NCBI GenBank assembly: GCA_900540545.1
Contig: UQGJ01000019.1
Span: 1-38,891 of the forward strand
Reading direction: 5' to 3'
Source of the DNA: an uncultured Eubacteriales bacterium
Lineage (GTDB): Bacteria; Bacillota; Clostridia; Oscillospirales; Oscillospiraceae
DNA: 38,891 nucleotides
Shown: positions 8,801-17,101 of the stretch, one piece after another
Layout: every line of letters begins with the position of its first letter
How positions within the stretch are numbered: position 1 is the stretch's first letter
Made by a program: the position numbers and the translations under genes
Notes under the pieces: generated by a model
What the model saw: the letters and a program-made list of their open reading frames with translations, nothing else
Databases searched by the model: none
What the model was told of the DNA's origin: nothing

Positions 8801-9018
8801 GGGTCGAAGGCCACGCTTGTCAGGTCCAGGTCGGCGGCGAGGACCACCGTGAGGCCCTGGGAATAGGTGTCCAACACGCAGTTTTGGGCCAGGGTCAGCA
8901 GGTCCCGGGTACTGGCCACGGTGACGGTCCGCCCTTGGGCGGCGGCGGGGGGCATCAACCCCAGGCACAGCGCGGCGCACATCAGGAGGGCGGAAAGGCG
9001 CTTGATGTACTTATTCAT
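5812..9018 (-). CDS. secreted, membrane-anchored GLUG-repeat / coiled-coil protein
   Basis: This 1068-residue protein starts with a signal peptide (about residues 1-28). The N-terminal third has GLUG-type beta-helix repeats, recognisable from recurring GGIVGRNEG, GGVAGLSTG and GGIVGQFEP units. A long central part (about 300-680) is rich in regularly spaced D, L and hydrophobic residues and looks coiled-coil, like the extracellular stalk of YhgE/Pip-type proteins. More GLUG-like repeats follow (about 710-830). One C-terminal transmembrane helix and a basic tail (LHRRKKRKK) anchor it, leaving most of it outside the cell. The start overlaps the MMPL stop by 8 bp and follows a GAGGGGAG ribosome site. 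No enzymatic motif was seen. A role as partner of the transporter is inferred from the coupling. Confidence 0.8.
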   Translation of the reverse strand: MNKYIKRLSALLMCAALCLGLMPPAAAQGRTVTVASTRDLLTLAQNCVLDTYSQGLTVVLAADLDLTSVAFDPIPVFRGTFDGAGHTVTGFRFAGKGSDQGFFRYLQAGGVVKNLTLADAELTPGGGRSGLGLLCGQNEGTIADCSVSGKVTGDADVGGVVGVNLAGGRVERCTSAAAVSGNTHTGGIVGRNEGDLTACVNRGPVNIDANESAQDTGGVAGLSTGGLSGCLNYGGVGYQHTGYNTGGIVGRQNGNVVGCENHGFIQGRKDVGGIVGQFEPYTTLAYGEDPMRKLDDELGKLSGLMSRFADQVNDTTGSAVEDLRVINEAMDALRGVTSGALDDGADDTRRATDQIYDSAQTINSALGTLLDHVEGFSADASDALDGINASMDDIRDSLDKGFAALDGDFADVYNLLDWDLDRLDSYGKDVTTQLDRIGKDIGTLETFARNTSDILQSDAGLLDQLEAIGREVEKLGSINIKTWIQNIGKDLNGMATVAGDLREDLADLLDEAGDDANAMWKKANAAADRLSGFAGQLNETFRRFGDQSTDDLRIVNGAVGDIETVLRDYRDTVGDKGGTAVDDADRQLQTIGDQLDRMNAGAADSSTALHDTTGDIIRQLDAIRDAITDLGQTPEKKVDDVSDRVEQEGDQGRVVSCANDGAVSADSNVGGIAGTVSPELSLDPEEDLNMEDSKLLVDTTAYIKATVRDCKNAGAVAAKNDCAGGVVGRAEVGAVLDSLNTGAVEAASGAHCGGVAGLSRGTIRRSHALCALIGHDQVGGVAGEGHDLRDCYTMVTIDADGERLGAIAGSADGEVKNCVFVRESLAGIDGVDYEGKAAPLDYADFRALPGLPEEFLGFTITFVAEGRTLKRLDVAYGGSLDLGQVPAVPERAGMYGRWSDFPTAHITRSRTVEAVYSPWVTAIASKESQPSLLMEGAFPPNAYLAVMDYALDSVPAGYDCAGGYSYAVAGLGDFDPGPMTLRIRWEGEEEAAAALVEDGVLTMVETVREGSYLCLAAPASASVVLLVKPAAAPTALWAALAAAVLLVVVLFLHRRKKRKKTQKTAAAV

Positions 9019-11464
9019 GGCTGCTCCCCTCCCCCTCTTCCAATTCCAGTTCTTGATACTTGGACTCGATGAGGGCGTCCACGCTGCCCCGGATCACGCC
9101 CTTGATCTCCCCGTCCACGAAGCCGGAGACGTGGCCCCGGATGTGGCCGTCCAGGCGCATGACGCCGTTGTTGAACCGCTGCTTGCGGTTGCGGTTCAGG
9201 GTGATGGCGGTCTTTTCGATGAGATAGTCGCCCAGCATCAACAGCTGGGGCAGCACGGTCATGACCAGGATGATGGAGGTGACGGTGCCCCGGCCCAGGG
9301 CCAGGCCCACGGAGCCGATGGTGGCGTCGGTGGAGATGCCCGCGATGAGGAAGCCCGCCACCGACATGACGCTGCCGGAGGTGAGGATGGTGGGGAAGGA
9401 CTGGTTCAGCGCCTCGATGGCGGCCTCCTTCCGGTCGGCGTAGTCGTATTTCAGGTCCTGGTAGCGGTTGGTGATGACGATGGCGTAGTCGATGGTGGCG
9501 CCCATCTGGATGGAGGAGACCACCAGGTAAGAAAGGAAGAACATGTTGGTGCCCGTCAGGTACGGGAAGGAGAAGTTGATCCAGATGGACCCCTGGATGG
9601 TAAGGACCAGCAGCACCGGCAGACCCGCGGACTTGAAGGTGAAGAGCAGGATGACCATGACGAAGAGGGCGGTCAGAATACTGATTTTCATGTTGTCCTG
9701 GCCGAAGGAGTCGCTCAAATCCCTGGCGTTGGTGGAGTTGCCCACTAGGATCACATCCCCGCCGTAGTACTCCCCGGCGATGGCCCTGATCTGGTCCAGC
9801 AGGGCGTAGGTCTCCGGCCCCTCCTCGGGCACGTCGGCGGTGAAGACCAGCCGGGTCCAGTGTTCGCCCCGGAGCTGTTTCAGGCCGCTGTCCAGGGTGT
9901 CCTGGAGGTCGTCCACCTTCTCCTCCTGCTCCCCGGTGAGGCTGACCACCCCCTTGTCCTTCTGCTCGCAGAGGAACTCGAACACGTCCACCAGGGGGGC
10001 GGCGTAGTCGTCGGGGTTCTGGAACACCGCGCCGTACTCCTCCACGGACAGGCCGTAGGCCTGGAACAGCAGGCGGGAGAGCTCGATGTCCACCCCGGCC
10101 AGCTCCGCGAACTGCCTGGGACTGATTTTATCGGTGAGCATCCGGCCGTCCTCCACCTCGATGTTGGCAAGGCCGGTGGCCGCGCTGACCTGGTCCAGGG
10201 CCTCCACCCGGCGGAGGACCTGCCCCTCCTTGTCGTAGTCCCCACGGGGGACCAGCACCGCGATGGTGTTCTTCTGGCCGAAGGCGGCGTGGACCTTCTC
10301 GTCGGCGATGCGCCACGCCGGCTTGTTGTCAAAGTCGGTGGAGTTCACCGAGAATACGTAGTCGCAGCGGTTGGACAGCACGGCGCACACCGCCACCACG
10401 GCCACAAAGAGCGGGGGCAGCAGGAAGCGCAGTTTCACCACCGCCTTGCCCCACAGCCGGATGCTGGGGACCAGATTTTTGTGGCGGGTCCTTTCAATGG
10501 GCCGGTTGAAGAGCATGAGCAGGCCCGGCATGAGCAGAAAGACCGTGACCATGCTGAAGATGATGCCCTTGGCCAGGACGATGCCCATGTCGAAGCCAAT
10601 GCGCAGCTGCATGAGCATAAGGGCCACCAGCCCGGAGATGGTGGTCAGGCTGGAGGAGGAAATCTCCACGATGGCCTTAGATAGGGCGGTGATGTCCGCC
10701 TCCCGGGCGTCCAGGCCGTTGTCCCGCTCCTCCATGTACCGGTGGCAGAAGATGATGGCGTAGTCGATGGCCAGGGCCAACTGCAGCACCACGGCAATGG
10801 AGTTGGTGATGAAGGAGATCTCCCCGAACCAGTAGTTGGTGCCCATGTTCAGCACGGCGGCCACCAAAAACACGATGAGGAACACGCAGACCTCCATATA
10901 GCTCTTGGAGGTGAACAGCAGCACCACCACGATGACCACGGCGGCAATCATCAGGATGATGCCCATCTCCCGCTGGAGGTCGGCGGAGGTGTCCTTCCCC
11001 ACCTCGGTGGAGGCGTACACGTCGTAGCCCTCCAGGGTCTGGCGGACCTGGGCCATGGCCTGGGTGGCCCGGTCGTCGGAGGCCTCGGCGTCGAAGGAGA
11101 TGGAGAAGAGGGCCGAGGCGTCCTTGTAGTGGTCCCCGGTGTCGTCGAAGGCCACCTCGCTGACGCCCTCGATGTCCTCCAGCTCGGCGGCCAGCCGGGC
11201 GGCGTTGTCGTAGGTGATGCTGGTCACCATGACCTCAGCAGAGCCCAACGTGGTGAACTCCTCCTCCATAAGGGTCAGGCCCCGGCGGGTCTCGGTCTCC
11301 GGAGGCAGGTAGGAGGTGATGTCGTCGTTGACCCGCACCCTGCTGATGGAGGCCCCGCAGAACAGGAAGGCGGCCAGAAAGACCAGATAGAGGGCCTTGC
11401 GCTTATCCACGATGAAGCGGGCCAGCTTGGTCATCACGTTTTCCGATTTTTTCTCGTCCTCCAC
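9011..11464 (-). CDS. MMPL/RND-family transporter
   Basis: The 817-residue membrane protein has the RND duplication: an N-terminal helix, an external loop starting near VNDDITSYLPPETE, a bundle of helices, then a second helix, loop and bundle. Motifs such as ALAIDYAIIFCHRYMEE and GATIDYAIVITNRY mark the two halves, with the acidic residue expected for proton coupling. MMPL proteins export lipids, glycolipids or amphiphiles. The cytoplasmic C-terminus carries six G-x-[IV/hydrophobic]-x tetrads. GTG 11464 follows GGAGGTGAG. It lies 4 bp after the TetR gene and overlaps the GLUG gene by 8 bp, so all three form one operon. The substrate is unknown. Confidence 0.92.
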   Translation of the reverse strand: MEDEKKSENVMTKLARFIVDKRKALYLVFLAAFLFCGASISRVRVNDDITSYLPPETETRRGLTLMEEEFTTLGSAEVMVTSITYDNAARLAAELEDIEGVSEVAFDDTGDHYKDASALFSISFDAEASDDRATQAMAQVRQTLEGYDVYASTEVGKDTSADLQREMGIILMIAAVVIVVVLLFTSKSYMEVCVFLIVFLVAAVLNMGTNYWFGEISFITNSIAVVLQLALAIDYAIIFCHRYMEERDNGLDAREADITALSKAIVEISSSSLTTISGLVALMLMQLRIGFDMGIVLAKGIIFSMVTVFLLMPGLLMLFNRPIERTRHKNLVPSIRLWGKAVVKLRFLLPPLFVAVVAVCAVLSNRCDYVFSVNSTDFDNKPAWRIADEKVHAAFGQKNTIAVLVPRGDYDKEGQVLRRVEALDQVSAATGLANIEVEDGRMLTDKISPRQFAELAGVDIELSRLLFQAYGLSVEEYGAVFQNPDDYAAPLVDVFEFLCEQKDKGVVSLTGEQEEKVDDLQDTLDSGLKQLRGEHWTRLVFTADVPEEGPETYALLDQIRAIAGEYYGGDVILVGNSTNARDLSDSFGQDNMKISILTALFVMVILLFTFKSAGLPVLLVLTIQGSIWINFSFPYLTGTNMFFLSYLVVSSIQMGATIDYAIVITNRYQDLKYDYADRKEAAIEALNQSFPTILTSGSVMSVAGFLIAGISTDATIGSVGLALGRGTVTSIILVMTVLPQLLMLGDYLIEKTAITLNRNRKQRFNNGVMRLDGHIRGHVSGFVDGEIKGVIRGSVDALIESKYQELELEEGEGSSHE

Positions 11465-11468
11465 GGTC

Positions 11469-12002
11469 TCACCTCCTCTCCGCGGGTCCGGGCGGGAGCA
11501 TCTCCTCCAGCTTGCGGAGCAGGTCCCCGTCCTCCAGGGGCGCGTCCCCCTCCAGCCACCAGCGGATCAGGGACAGGATGCCGCCCACGTAGAAATGGGC
11601 GGCGGCCTCGTCCGGCGCCTCCATCCGGCTCAGCAGCTCCTCGGCCACGAAGTCCTCCAGCATCCGCAGGGCGGGCCCGCCTCCGGCCAGGCCGGAGAGG
11701 TACAGCTTTTTGTGGGCCCGGATGAATTGCAGGGCGTTTTGGAAGGTGGTCAGAAAATACCGCCGCTCCGGGGCCGGCTCCCCCGCCGGCTCCCCGGCGC
11801 TGAAGGCCCGCCACAGCTCGGCGATGACGTAGCGCAGCAAATCCTCCTTGTCGGTGAAATGGGCGTAGAAGGTGGTGCGGTGGACCATGGCCCGCTCGCA
11901 GATGTCCACCACGGACAGCTCCGCGAAGGGCCGCTCCTCCATCAGCTCCACCAGGGCGTTCATCAGGTGCTTCTTGGTCCGCCGCTGCCGCAAATCCTCC
12001 AT
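11469..12002 (-). CDS. TetR/AcrR family transcriptional regulator
   Basis: The 177-residue protein has the TetR N-terminal helix-turn-helix: RRTKKHLMNALVELM, then FAELSVVDICERAMVHRTTF and YAHFTDKEDLL. A C-terminal ligand/dimer domain of the short firmicute type follows. It heads the operon with the MMPL transporter and the GLUG protein. A near-perfect 30-bp palindrome overlaps the -35 of its own promoter. Autorepression relieved by a transported compound is the natural model; the ligand is unknown. Confidence 0.92.
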   Translation of the reverse strand: MEDLRQRRTKKHLMNALVELMEERPFAELSVVDICERAMVHRTTFYAHFTDKEDLLRYVIAELWRAFSAGEPAGEPAPERRYFLTTFQNALQFIRAHKKLYLSGLAGGGPALRMLEDFVAEELLSRMEAPDEAAAHFYVGGILSLIRWWLEGDAPLEDGDLLRKLEEMLPPGPAERR

Positions 12003-12036
12003 GTTCCCCTCCCCTTTCCAGTTTTCAGATACCGAG

Positions 12037-12066
12037 ATGATAGCACCGGGACAGGACGGTTGTCAA
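12037..12066 (-). promoter_or_regulatory. promoter of tetR-MMPL-GLUG operon
   Basis: On the minus strand TTGACA (12066-12061) and TATCAT (12042-12037) are separated by 18 bp. The -10 lies 35 bp upstream of the tetR start. The -35 overlaps the end of the palindrome at 12064-12093. Confidence 0.8.
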
Positions 12067-12093
12067 GATAATATACACCTGTATGTTATCTTG
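12064..12093. promoter_or_regulatory. 30-bp palindromic operator, likely TetR binding site
   Basis: The outer arms CAAGATAA and TTATCTTG are perfect. With the inner TATACA/TGTATG positions, 13 of 15 half-site bases pair symmetrically. The site overlaps the -35 element by 3 bp, as expected for a repressor operator. Confidence 0.8.
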
Positions 12094-12119
12094 CAGGTGT
12101 CTCTTTTTCTGTGCAGGAT

Positions 12120-12159
12120 GCCGAAGGGGCCGCCTCCATCAGGAGGCGGCCCCTTCGGC
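12120..12159. terminator. 18-bp GC-rich hairpin downstream of BKACE operon
   Basis: 12120-12137 pairs perfectly with 12142-12159 around a 4-nt loop. It lies just beyond the stop of the leftward BKACE gene and upstream of the tetR promoter. Neither side has a good T-run, so termination is likely but not certain. Confidence 0.65.
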
Positions 12160-12185
12160 TGTGTTGGGAAAGTGGGGAGGGTTCG

Positions 12186-13196
12186 TTATTTGAGGCCCAG
12201 GGCCGCCCGGAGTTCCTTGGCGGTGTAGACCTCGCGGCCCAGGATGTGGGCAACGGTCTTGAAGTTCTCGAAGCACTCCACGTTGGTCTCGATGAGGTCG
12301 TCCTTGTGGGGCCACTTCCAGATGGTGTCCTCCATGCCCACCCGGATATCCAGGCCCATGATGAGGGCCAGGGTGACCATGTAGCTGCTGCCGCGTCCGC
12401 CGGAGCACACCATGATGCGCTGGTCGGAAATCTCGCGGATGCGGTGGACCATATGCATGACGCTCTCGATCATCACGTCGGGGCTGCTGGTGGGGCTGCA
12501 GCCGGGCAGGCCGGGGACCACGCACCAGGTGTAGGGCTTCTCCAGCAGGCCGGGGGCGATCAGGTAGCGGTAGGCGTTGTCCACGTCGCCGTCGGTGAAC
12601 ACAGCCAGCTGGGGATGGACGTTGTACTTCTGGACCAGTTCGCACTTCTCGATGATGTGGTGGGGATAGGGGGCGAACAGGCGGTCGCTGGCGTAGTTGG
12701 CGGTGGTGTTGATGGGGGTGGTGTCCAGCAATCCGGCCTTGAACACCTCCACCATGCGCTCCCAGTAGCCCTCCTTATAGGACACCACGCAGCCGTCGAT
12801 GACCACGTCGGGGAACTCCTCCTTCAGGGGGTCCAGGACCTGGTGATACAGGTCCATATCCAGGCCGTTGAAGCCCTGGGAGTCGCGGACGTGGACGTGG
12901 ACGATGGGGGCGCCGGCCGCGCAGCTGGCCCGCAGGGACTCATAGATCTCCTTTGGGGTGATGGGCTGGTTGGGGTTGGACTTCTTGCTGAAGAAGCCGC
13001 CGGTGACGGTGGTGTTGATCATCACCTTGTCGGGGATCTGCGTCCACTTGGGGGCCACGTCCACCCCGGGGGTGAAGTTGGACCCGTTGGCGATGACGTT
13101 CTCGGGGCCGAACCGCATATTCGGCACGATGTGACCGTACTTGGCGCTCATTTCGCGGACCAGGTCCCAGTTGATCTTGTTGATCTCGTTTGACAT
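12186..13196 (-). CDS. BKACE (DUF849) family, 3-keto-5-aminohexanoate cleavage-type enzyme
   Basis: BKACE enzymes are zinc-dependent and condense a beta-keto acid with acetyl-CoA to give acetoacetate and a new CoA ester; Kce of lysine fermentation is the prototype. The zinc motif HVHVRD is at residues 100-105 and the GMEDT motif near residue 290. The core resembles the family from MINTTVTGG (residue 59) onward, so about 58 residues at the N-terminus are extra compared with the usual size near 275. The total is 336 residues. It is the last gene of the leftward catabolic operon, 19 bp after the VOC gene. The substrate is not predictable from sequence alone; no lysine-fermentation partners are in the window. 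Confidence 0.88.
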   Translation of the reverse strand: MSNEINKINWDLVREMSAKYGHIVPNMRFGPENVIANGSNFTPGVDVAPKWTQIPDKVMINTTVTGGFFSKKSNPNQPITPKEIYESLRASCAAGAPIVHVHVRDSQGFNGLDMDLYHQVLDPLKEEFPDVVIDGCVVSYKEGYWERMVEVFKAGLLDTTPINTTANYASDRLFAPYPHHIIEKCELVQKYNVHPQLAVFTDGDVDNAYRYLIAPGLLEKPYTWCVVPGLPGCSPTSSPDVMIESVMHMVHRIREISDQRIMVCSGGRGSSYMVTLALIMGLDIRVGMEDTIWKWPHKDDLIETNVECFENFKTVAHILGREVYTAKELRAALGLK

Positions 13197-13215
13197 GATG
13201 ATTGCCTCCTCAAAA

Positions 13216-14058
13216 TTACGCTTCGAAGATCAGAAAGATGCCCAGGTCGGCCCGGGTATCCACATAGAGCTTTCCATCCCGCTGGAAGTGGCGGAAGCCC
13301 CAGTCGTCGGCCTGTTCCTCCACATAGGACAGAACACAGCCGGAGAAGGTGGCCGCCACCGCCGGGAAGTGGCCGCTCTCCGGGCAGGGCACGCCGAACT
13401 CCGCCTCATAGGCCGCCTTATCCAGAATGCGGGCGGTATCCAGGCAGTGGTCGCGGTCCGTCACGTCCTTCATGGCGGCATAGACCTTGGCAATATTGGC
13501 CTCGGCGGAGTCCCAGGTAGCCTGGTCCTCACAGAAATAGGTGATGGCAGCGATACGCTTGGCGCCGTTGATGTGGCGGAACTTGCTGGGCAGGGCCACG
13601 ATGTACTCCTTATTGAGGTGGGTGGTGGCGCCGAACAGCACGTCGGTGAAGGGCTCCTGACCGATAATGAAGATGGTCTGATATCCCGCCACGCCCCCGT
13701 CCTCGCCATAGCGGACCGGTTGGCTGAACACGGGGTTTACATCCCCCACGCCCTCCACATTGCCCGCAATCAGAGCGTCATGGACCTTGTTGGCGTCCTT
13801 GCCGCCCACGCTGAGGCGGTACGAGCCCACCCGGGGCATTTTTCCTGCGGGAATGGTATTGGTCAGCCATTTCAGGCTTCCGCCCGCCTCGGCATAAAAC
13901 ACCTCACAGTAGGTATTGTCAAAGATGAAGTGGGTGGAGCCGTTTTTGAAGGTATCGGATGTGACGAAACCCAGGGCCTTCAGGACCTCACTGGCCTGCT
14001 TGCGTTTATCGGTGATAATGCTGAAGTGATCCAGGCAAAAGGGCATGATCTTTTCCAC
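13216..14058 (-). CDS. VOC/glyoxalase-like protein
   Basis: The 280-residue protein begins with FCLDHFSIITDKRKQASEVL, the opening of a glyoxalase-like (VOC) domain. FDNTYCEVFYAEAGG fits the second beta-alpha unit, and a second half is related in layout. VOC enzymes use a metal for isomerisation, epimerisation or C-C cleavage. Which reaction applies here is unknown. GTG 14058 is the chosen start, because GAAAGGGG lies about eight bases upstream. Its place between the TAXI binding protein and BKACE implies a step in the same degradation pathway. Confidence 0.7.
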   Translation of the reverse strand: MEKIMPFCLDHFSIITDKRKQASEVLKALGFVTSDTFKNGSTHFIFDNTYCEVFYAEAGGSLKWLTNTIPAGKMPRVGSYRLSVGGKDANKVHDALIAGNVEGVGDVNPVFSQPVRYGEDGGVAGYQTIFIIGQEPFTDVLFGATTHLNKEYIVALPSKFRHINGAKRIAAITYFCEDQATWDSAEANIAKVYAAMKDVTDRDHCLDTARILDKAAYEAEFGVPCPESGHFPAVAATFSGCVLSYVEEQADDWGFRHFQRDGKLYVDTRADLGIFLIFEA

Positions 14059-14076
14059 TGGCGATTCCCCTTTCTC

Positions 14077-15117
14077 TTATTTGACCAGGCCGACTTCTTT
14101 GTAATACTGCTCAGCGCCGGGGTGCAGAGGGATCTGGAGGCCGCTGAGGGCATTGTCCAGATTCAGGGTGGCGCAGTCGGCGTGGACCTGGGCCAGCTCC
14201 TCATTGTGGTCTACGATGGTCTTGACAAAGTTGTAGACGATCTGGGGGTCCACGTCGGGGCCGGCCACGATCGCGCTGCGGCGGGCCATGGTGGGGGTAT
14301 CCTGGGTCAGGCCGCTATATGCGGATGCGGGGATGTTCTCCACGTAGAAGTAAGGCGCGGTCTCGGCCACCTTGGCCACCACATCGGCGGGGATGGGGAT
14401 GAGCTTCATGCCGCTGGTGAGGGCCAGGTCGGAGATAGCGGAGGTGGGATAGGGGGTGGCGTAGATACCGGCAGCAATCGTGCCGTCAGCCAGCCCGTTG
14501 CACATGTCGGTGATGGTGAGCTGAGTCATCTCAGTGGTGTCGGTGGGCTGTCCCAGGGCTTCAAACAGCATGGGCAGGTAGGTGCTCATGACGCCCTTGC
14601 CTACGCCCACCTTCTTGCCTACCAGGTCCTCGATCTTCTCGGCCTTGGAATCGGCGGGGACCATGATATGGACGATAGCCGGAGGGCCGGACATGACGTG
14701 GGTGATCTGGCCGGCCTCCATGCCCTCGAATTCACCGGTGGCATCATAGGCGTCCTTGATGACGTCCAGACCCACCATGCTGAGCTGCGCCTCACCCATC
14801 ATGATGTTGCGGGCGTTTTCGGAAGTGCCGGTGGAAATGTCCACCTGGATGTCATAGTAGCCGGGGAAGTCCTTGTTCACCAGGTCGGAGATACCTGCAA
14901 ACATGGTGTAGATGAAGCCGCCGGAGGGGCCGGCGCTGATGCGCAGGTACTGCTTTTCCACTGGCTTGTCATCCACGGGCGCTTTGGTCTCGGTGCCGGG
15001 GGCAGTTTCGGGGGGCTTGGTCTCCGCCTTGGGCTTGTCGCTGGTACAGGCGCCCAGAAGGCCCAGGAGCATTGCCACTGTGAGGAGGATGCTGACCAGT
15101 TTCGCTGTCTTTTTCAT
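14077..15117 (-). CDS. TAXI-family TRAP transporter substrate-binding lipoprotein
   Basis: The 346-residue protein has a lipoprotein signal ending in LLGLLGAC, so it should be anchored on the outer face of the membrane. The mature part has TAXI features: ISAGPSGGFIYTMFAGISDL near the start, STGTSENARNI and AQLSMVGLDV. TAXI proteins bind organic anions such as dicarboxylates or glutamate for uptake with a fused permease. ATG 15117 was chosen over the longer open frame because AAGGAG lies 8 bp upstream and the signal peptide starts there. It follows the permease gene by 19 bp. Confidence 0.93.
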   Translation of the reverse strand: MKKTAKLVSILLTVAMLLGLLGACTSDKPKAETKPPETAPGTETKAPVDDKPVEKQYLRISAGPSGGFIYTMFAGISDLVNKDFPGYYDIQVDISTGTSENARNIMMGEAQLSMVGLDVIKDAYDATGEFEGMEAGQITHVMSGPPAIVHIMVPADSKAEKIEDLVGKKVGVGKGVMSTYLPMLFEALGQPTDTTEMTQLTITDMCNGLADGTIAAGIYATPYPTSAISDLALTSGMKLIPIPADVVAKVAETAPYFYVENIPASAYSGLTQDTPTMARRSAIVAGPDVDPQIVYNFVKTIVDHNEELAQVHADCATLNLDNALSGLQIPLHPGAEQYYKEVGLVK

Positions 15118-15136
15118 TGTTCTTTCTCCTTTTCCA

Positions 15137-17065
15137 TTATGTCGCGCCGCTTGGCGCGCTGACTTCTGCCATGGACTTTTGATCGCAGGGGACGTCCTTG
15201 CCGCGTTTGGTTCGGACGGTATGCCAGAGGTAAAGGAGGACCAGGATCCCGATGCCCAGCAGGTCCGTGAGGATGCCGGGCTTGATGAGGGACAGTGCCG
15301 CGCCCAGCAGGACCGCCCGCTCCCAGATGGGTATATCCCATTTGAATACCACACCCTCCACCACGCCGGCCAGACAATAGACGCCGATGATGGAAGTCAT
15401 TGCGGCCAGAAGGATGTTATACCAGGTGCCCATCATCAAAAGCTCGTTGTTATAAACGAACATATAGGGCAGCAGGAAGCCGGAAATCGCCAGCTTGAAC
15501 GCCACGAAGCCGGTCTTGCTTGGACTGCACTTGGCGATGCCTGCGCCCGCGTAGGCCGCCAGCGCCACCGGCGGAGTTACCGCTGAAATGATGCCGAAGT
15601 AGAAGATGAACAGGTGGGCCGCCTTGGGCGCCAGGCCCATGCGCGTCAGGGCCGGGGCCACCAGGATAGCCAGGACCAGATAGGCCGCCGTAGTGGGGAC
15701 GCCCATGCCCATGATGAGGCAGACCACCATGGTGAGAACCAGCAGAACGATCATACGGCCATCGGCGATCTCGATCAGCGAAGAGGAGAGCTTGAAGCCG
15801 ATGCCGGAACCCACGATGACGCCGGAGATAATACCGGCCATGGCGCAGGCCACCGCCACGGGGATGACGCCCTTGGCCGCGCTGACGAAGATATTCTTCC
15901 AGACCTGCTTTGTCATTTTCACCTTGCTGTCCAGCAGGGCGATGACGATGGTGATGACGATGGTATAAAAGCCGGTACGGGCGATGGTCAGCTTGAATAC
16001 GCCCAACGCCAGGACCAGAAACACCAGAGGGGCGATGAGGTAAATGCGCTTGACCAAGTCCCTGGCTCTGGGCAGCTCTTCCTGAGGCACGCCCCGCAGG
16101 CCGTGCTTCATGGCATTCATGTCCACCGCCACCAGCAGAGCCACATAGTAGAGCACGGCCGGGATGACGGCGGCGGTGACGATTTCAAAATAGGGCACAC
16201 CCAGCATCTCGGCGATGATAAAAGCCGTGGCCCCCATAATGGGCGGCATGATTTGTCCGCCTGTGGACGCCGCCGCCTCTACCGCCCCCGCATACTCCGG
16301 GGAGAACCCATTTCGTTTCATCAGCGGAATGGTGAAGGTGCCGGTGCCGATGACGTTGGCCACAGGGCTGCCGCTGATGGAGCCGAAAAAACCGCTGGCC
16401 ACTACGGCCACTTTGGCCGGGCCGCCCCGGTATTTACCAAAGGCGCTGGTTGCCAAATCGGTGAGGTAGTCGCCCACCCCGGTCTCCTGCAGGACTGCCC
16501 CCAGGATCACGAAAAGGACGATATACAGGGCCGACGCATAAATGGGAGTACCCCACACGCCGTCCGTGGTAATAAAGACCAGGTTGATGAAGCGGCGCAG
16601 GTTCAGGCCCTGGTGGGCCAGGAAGCCGGGGAAATACGGTCCGAAAAAGCCGTAAGCGATAAAGACCAGAGTAACGATCACCATGGCGTTGCCCACGCAC
16701 CGCTGCGCCGCCACAAAGATGACCACCAGCAGGATGAGGCCAAAAATGATGTCCGGCTGGGTAACGACGCCAAGACGGTTCTGGAGCTGCTCATCCACCA
16801 GGACATAGTAGCCGGTGCCCAGGATTCCGCCGATCAGCATCACGAACGAGAGAATTTTCATGATCTTGCCGGTCTTTTCAGAGCCGATTTCGCCGATGAA
16901 GAACAGGGCCAGAACAAAGCCCAGATGAATCCCCTTTTGAATCACGCCCGGGAAGGCGCCAAAAAAGGCGGTATACATATGGAAGCAGACAAAGCAGACG
17001 GCCACCACCAGGAACGCCAGTTCCGCCGCTCTGGTCAGGCCGGTTTTCTTCTCCAAAGTTTCCAT
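15137..17065 (-). CDS. TRAP transporter fused permease (DctQM type)
   Basis: The 642-residue integral membrane protein combines the small four-helix and large TRAP permease subunits, the arrangement that pairs with TAXI binding proteins. Typical DctM-like segments are seen, such as GSPVANVIGTGTFTIPLMK and ASTGGQIMPPIMGATAF, plus MGMGVPTTAAYLVLA. It imports the bound substrate using an ion gradient. ATG 17065 is preferred to GTG 17077, because AAAGGAG overlaps that GTG and so cannot serve it. It lies between the PLP-enzyme and TAXI genes in one operon. Confidence 0.94.
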   Translation of the reverse strand: METLEKKTGLTRAAELAFLVVAVCFVCFHMYTAFFGAFPGVIQKGIHLGFVLALFFIGEIGSEKTGKIMKILSFVMLIGGILGTGYYVLVDEQLQNRLGVVTQPDIIFGLILLVVIFVAAQRCVGNAMVIVTLVFIAYGFFGPYFPGFLAHQGLNLRRFINLVFITTDGVWGTPIYASALYIVLFVILGAVLQETGVGDYLTDLATSAFGKYRGGPAKVAVVASGFFGSISGSPVANVIGTGTFTIPLMKRNGFSPEYAGAVEAAASTGGQIMPPIMGATAFIIAEMLGVPYFEIVTAAVIPAVLYYVALLVAVDMNAMKHGLRGVPQEELPRARDLVKRIYLIAPLVFLVLALGVFKLTIARTGFYTIVITIVIALLDSKVKMTKQVWKNIFVSAAKGVIPVAVACAMAGIISGVIVGSGIGFKLSSSLIEIADGRMIVLLVLTMVVCLIMGMGVPTTAAYLVLAILVAPALTRMGLAPKAAHLFIFYFGIISAVTPPVALAAYAGAGIAKCSPSKTGFVAFKLAISGFLLPYMFVYNNELLMMGTWYNILLAAMTSIIGVYCLAGVVEGVVFKWDIPIWERAVLLGAALSLIKPGILTDLLGIGILVLLYLWHTVRTKRGKDVPCDQKSMAEVSAPSGAT

Positions 17066-17101
17066 ACGCGTTCTCACTCCTTTCCGAGTTTTATCCGCCC
17101 G

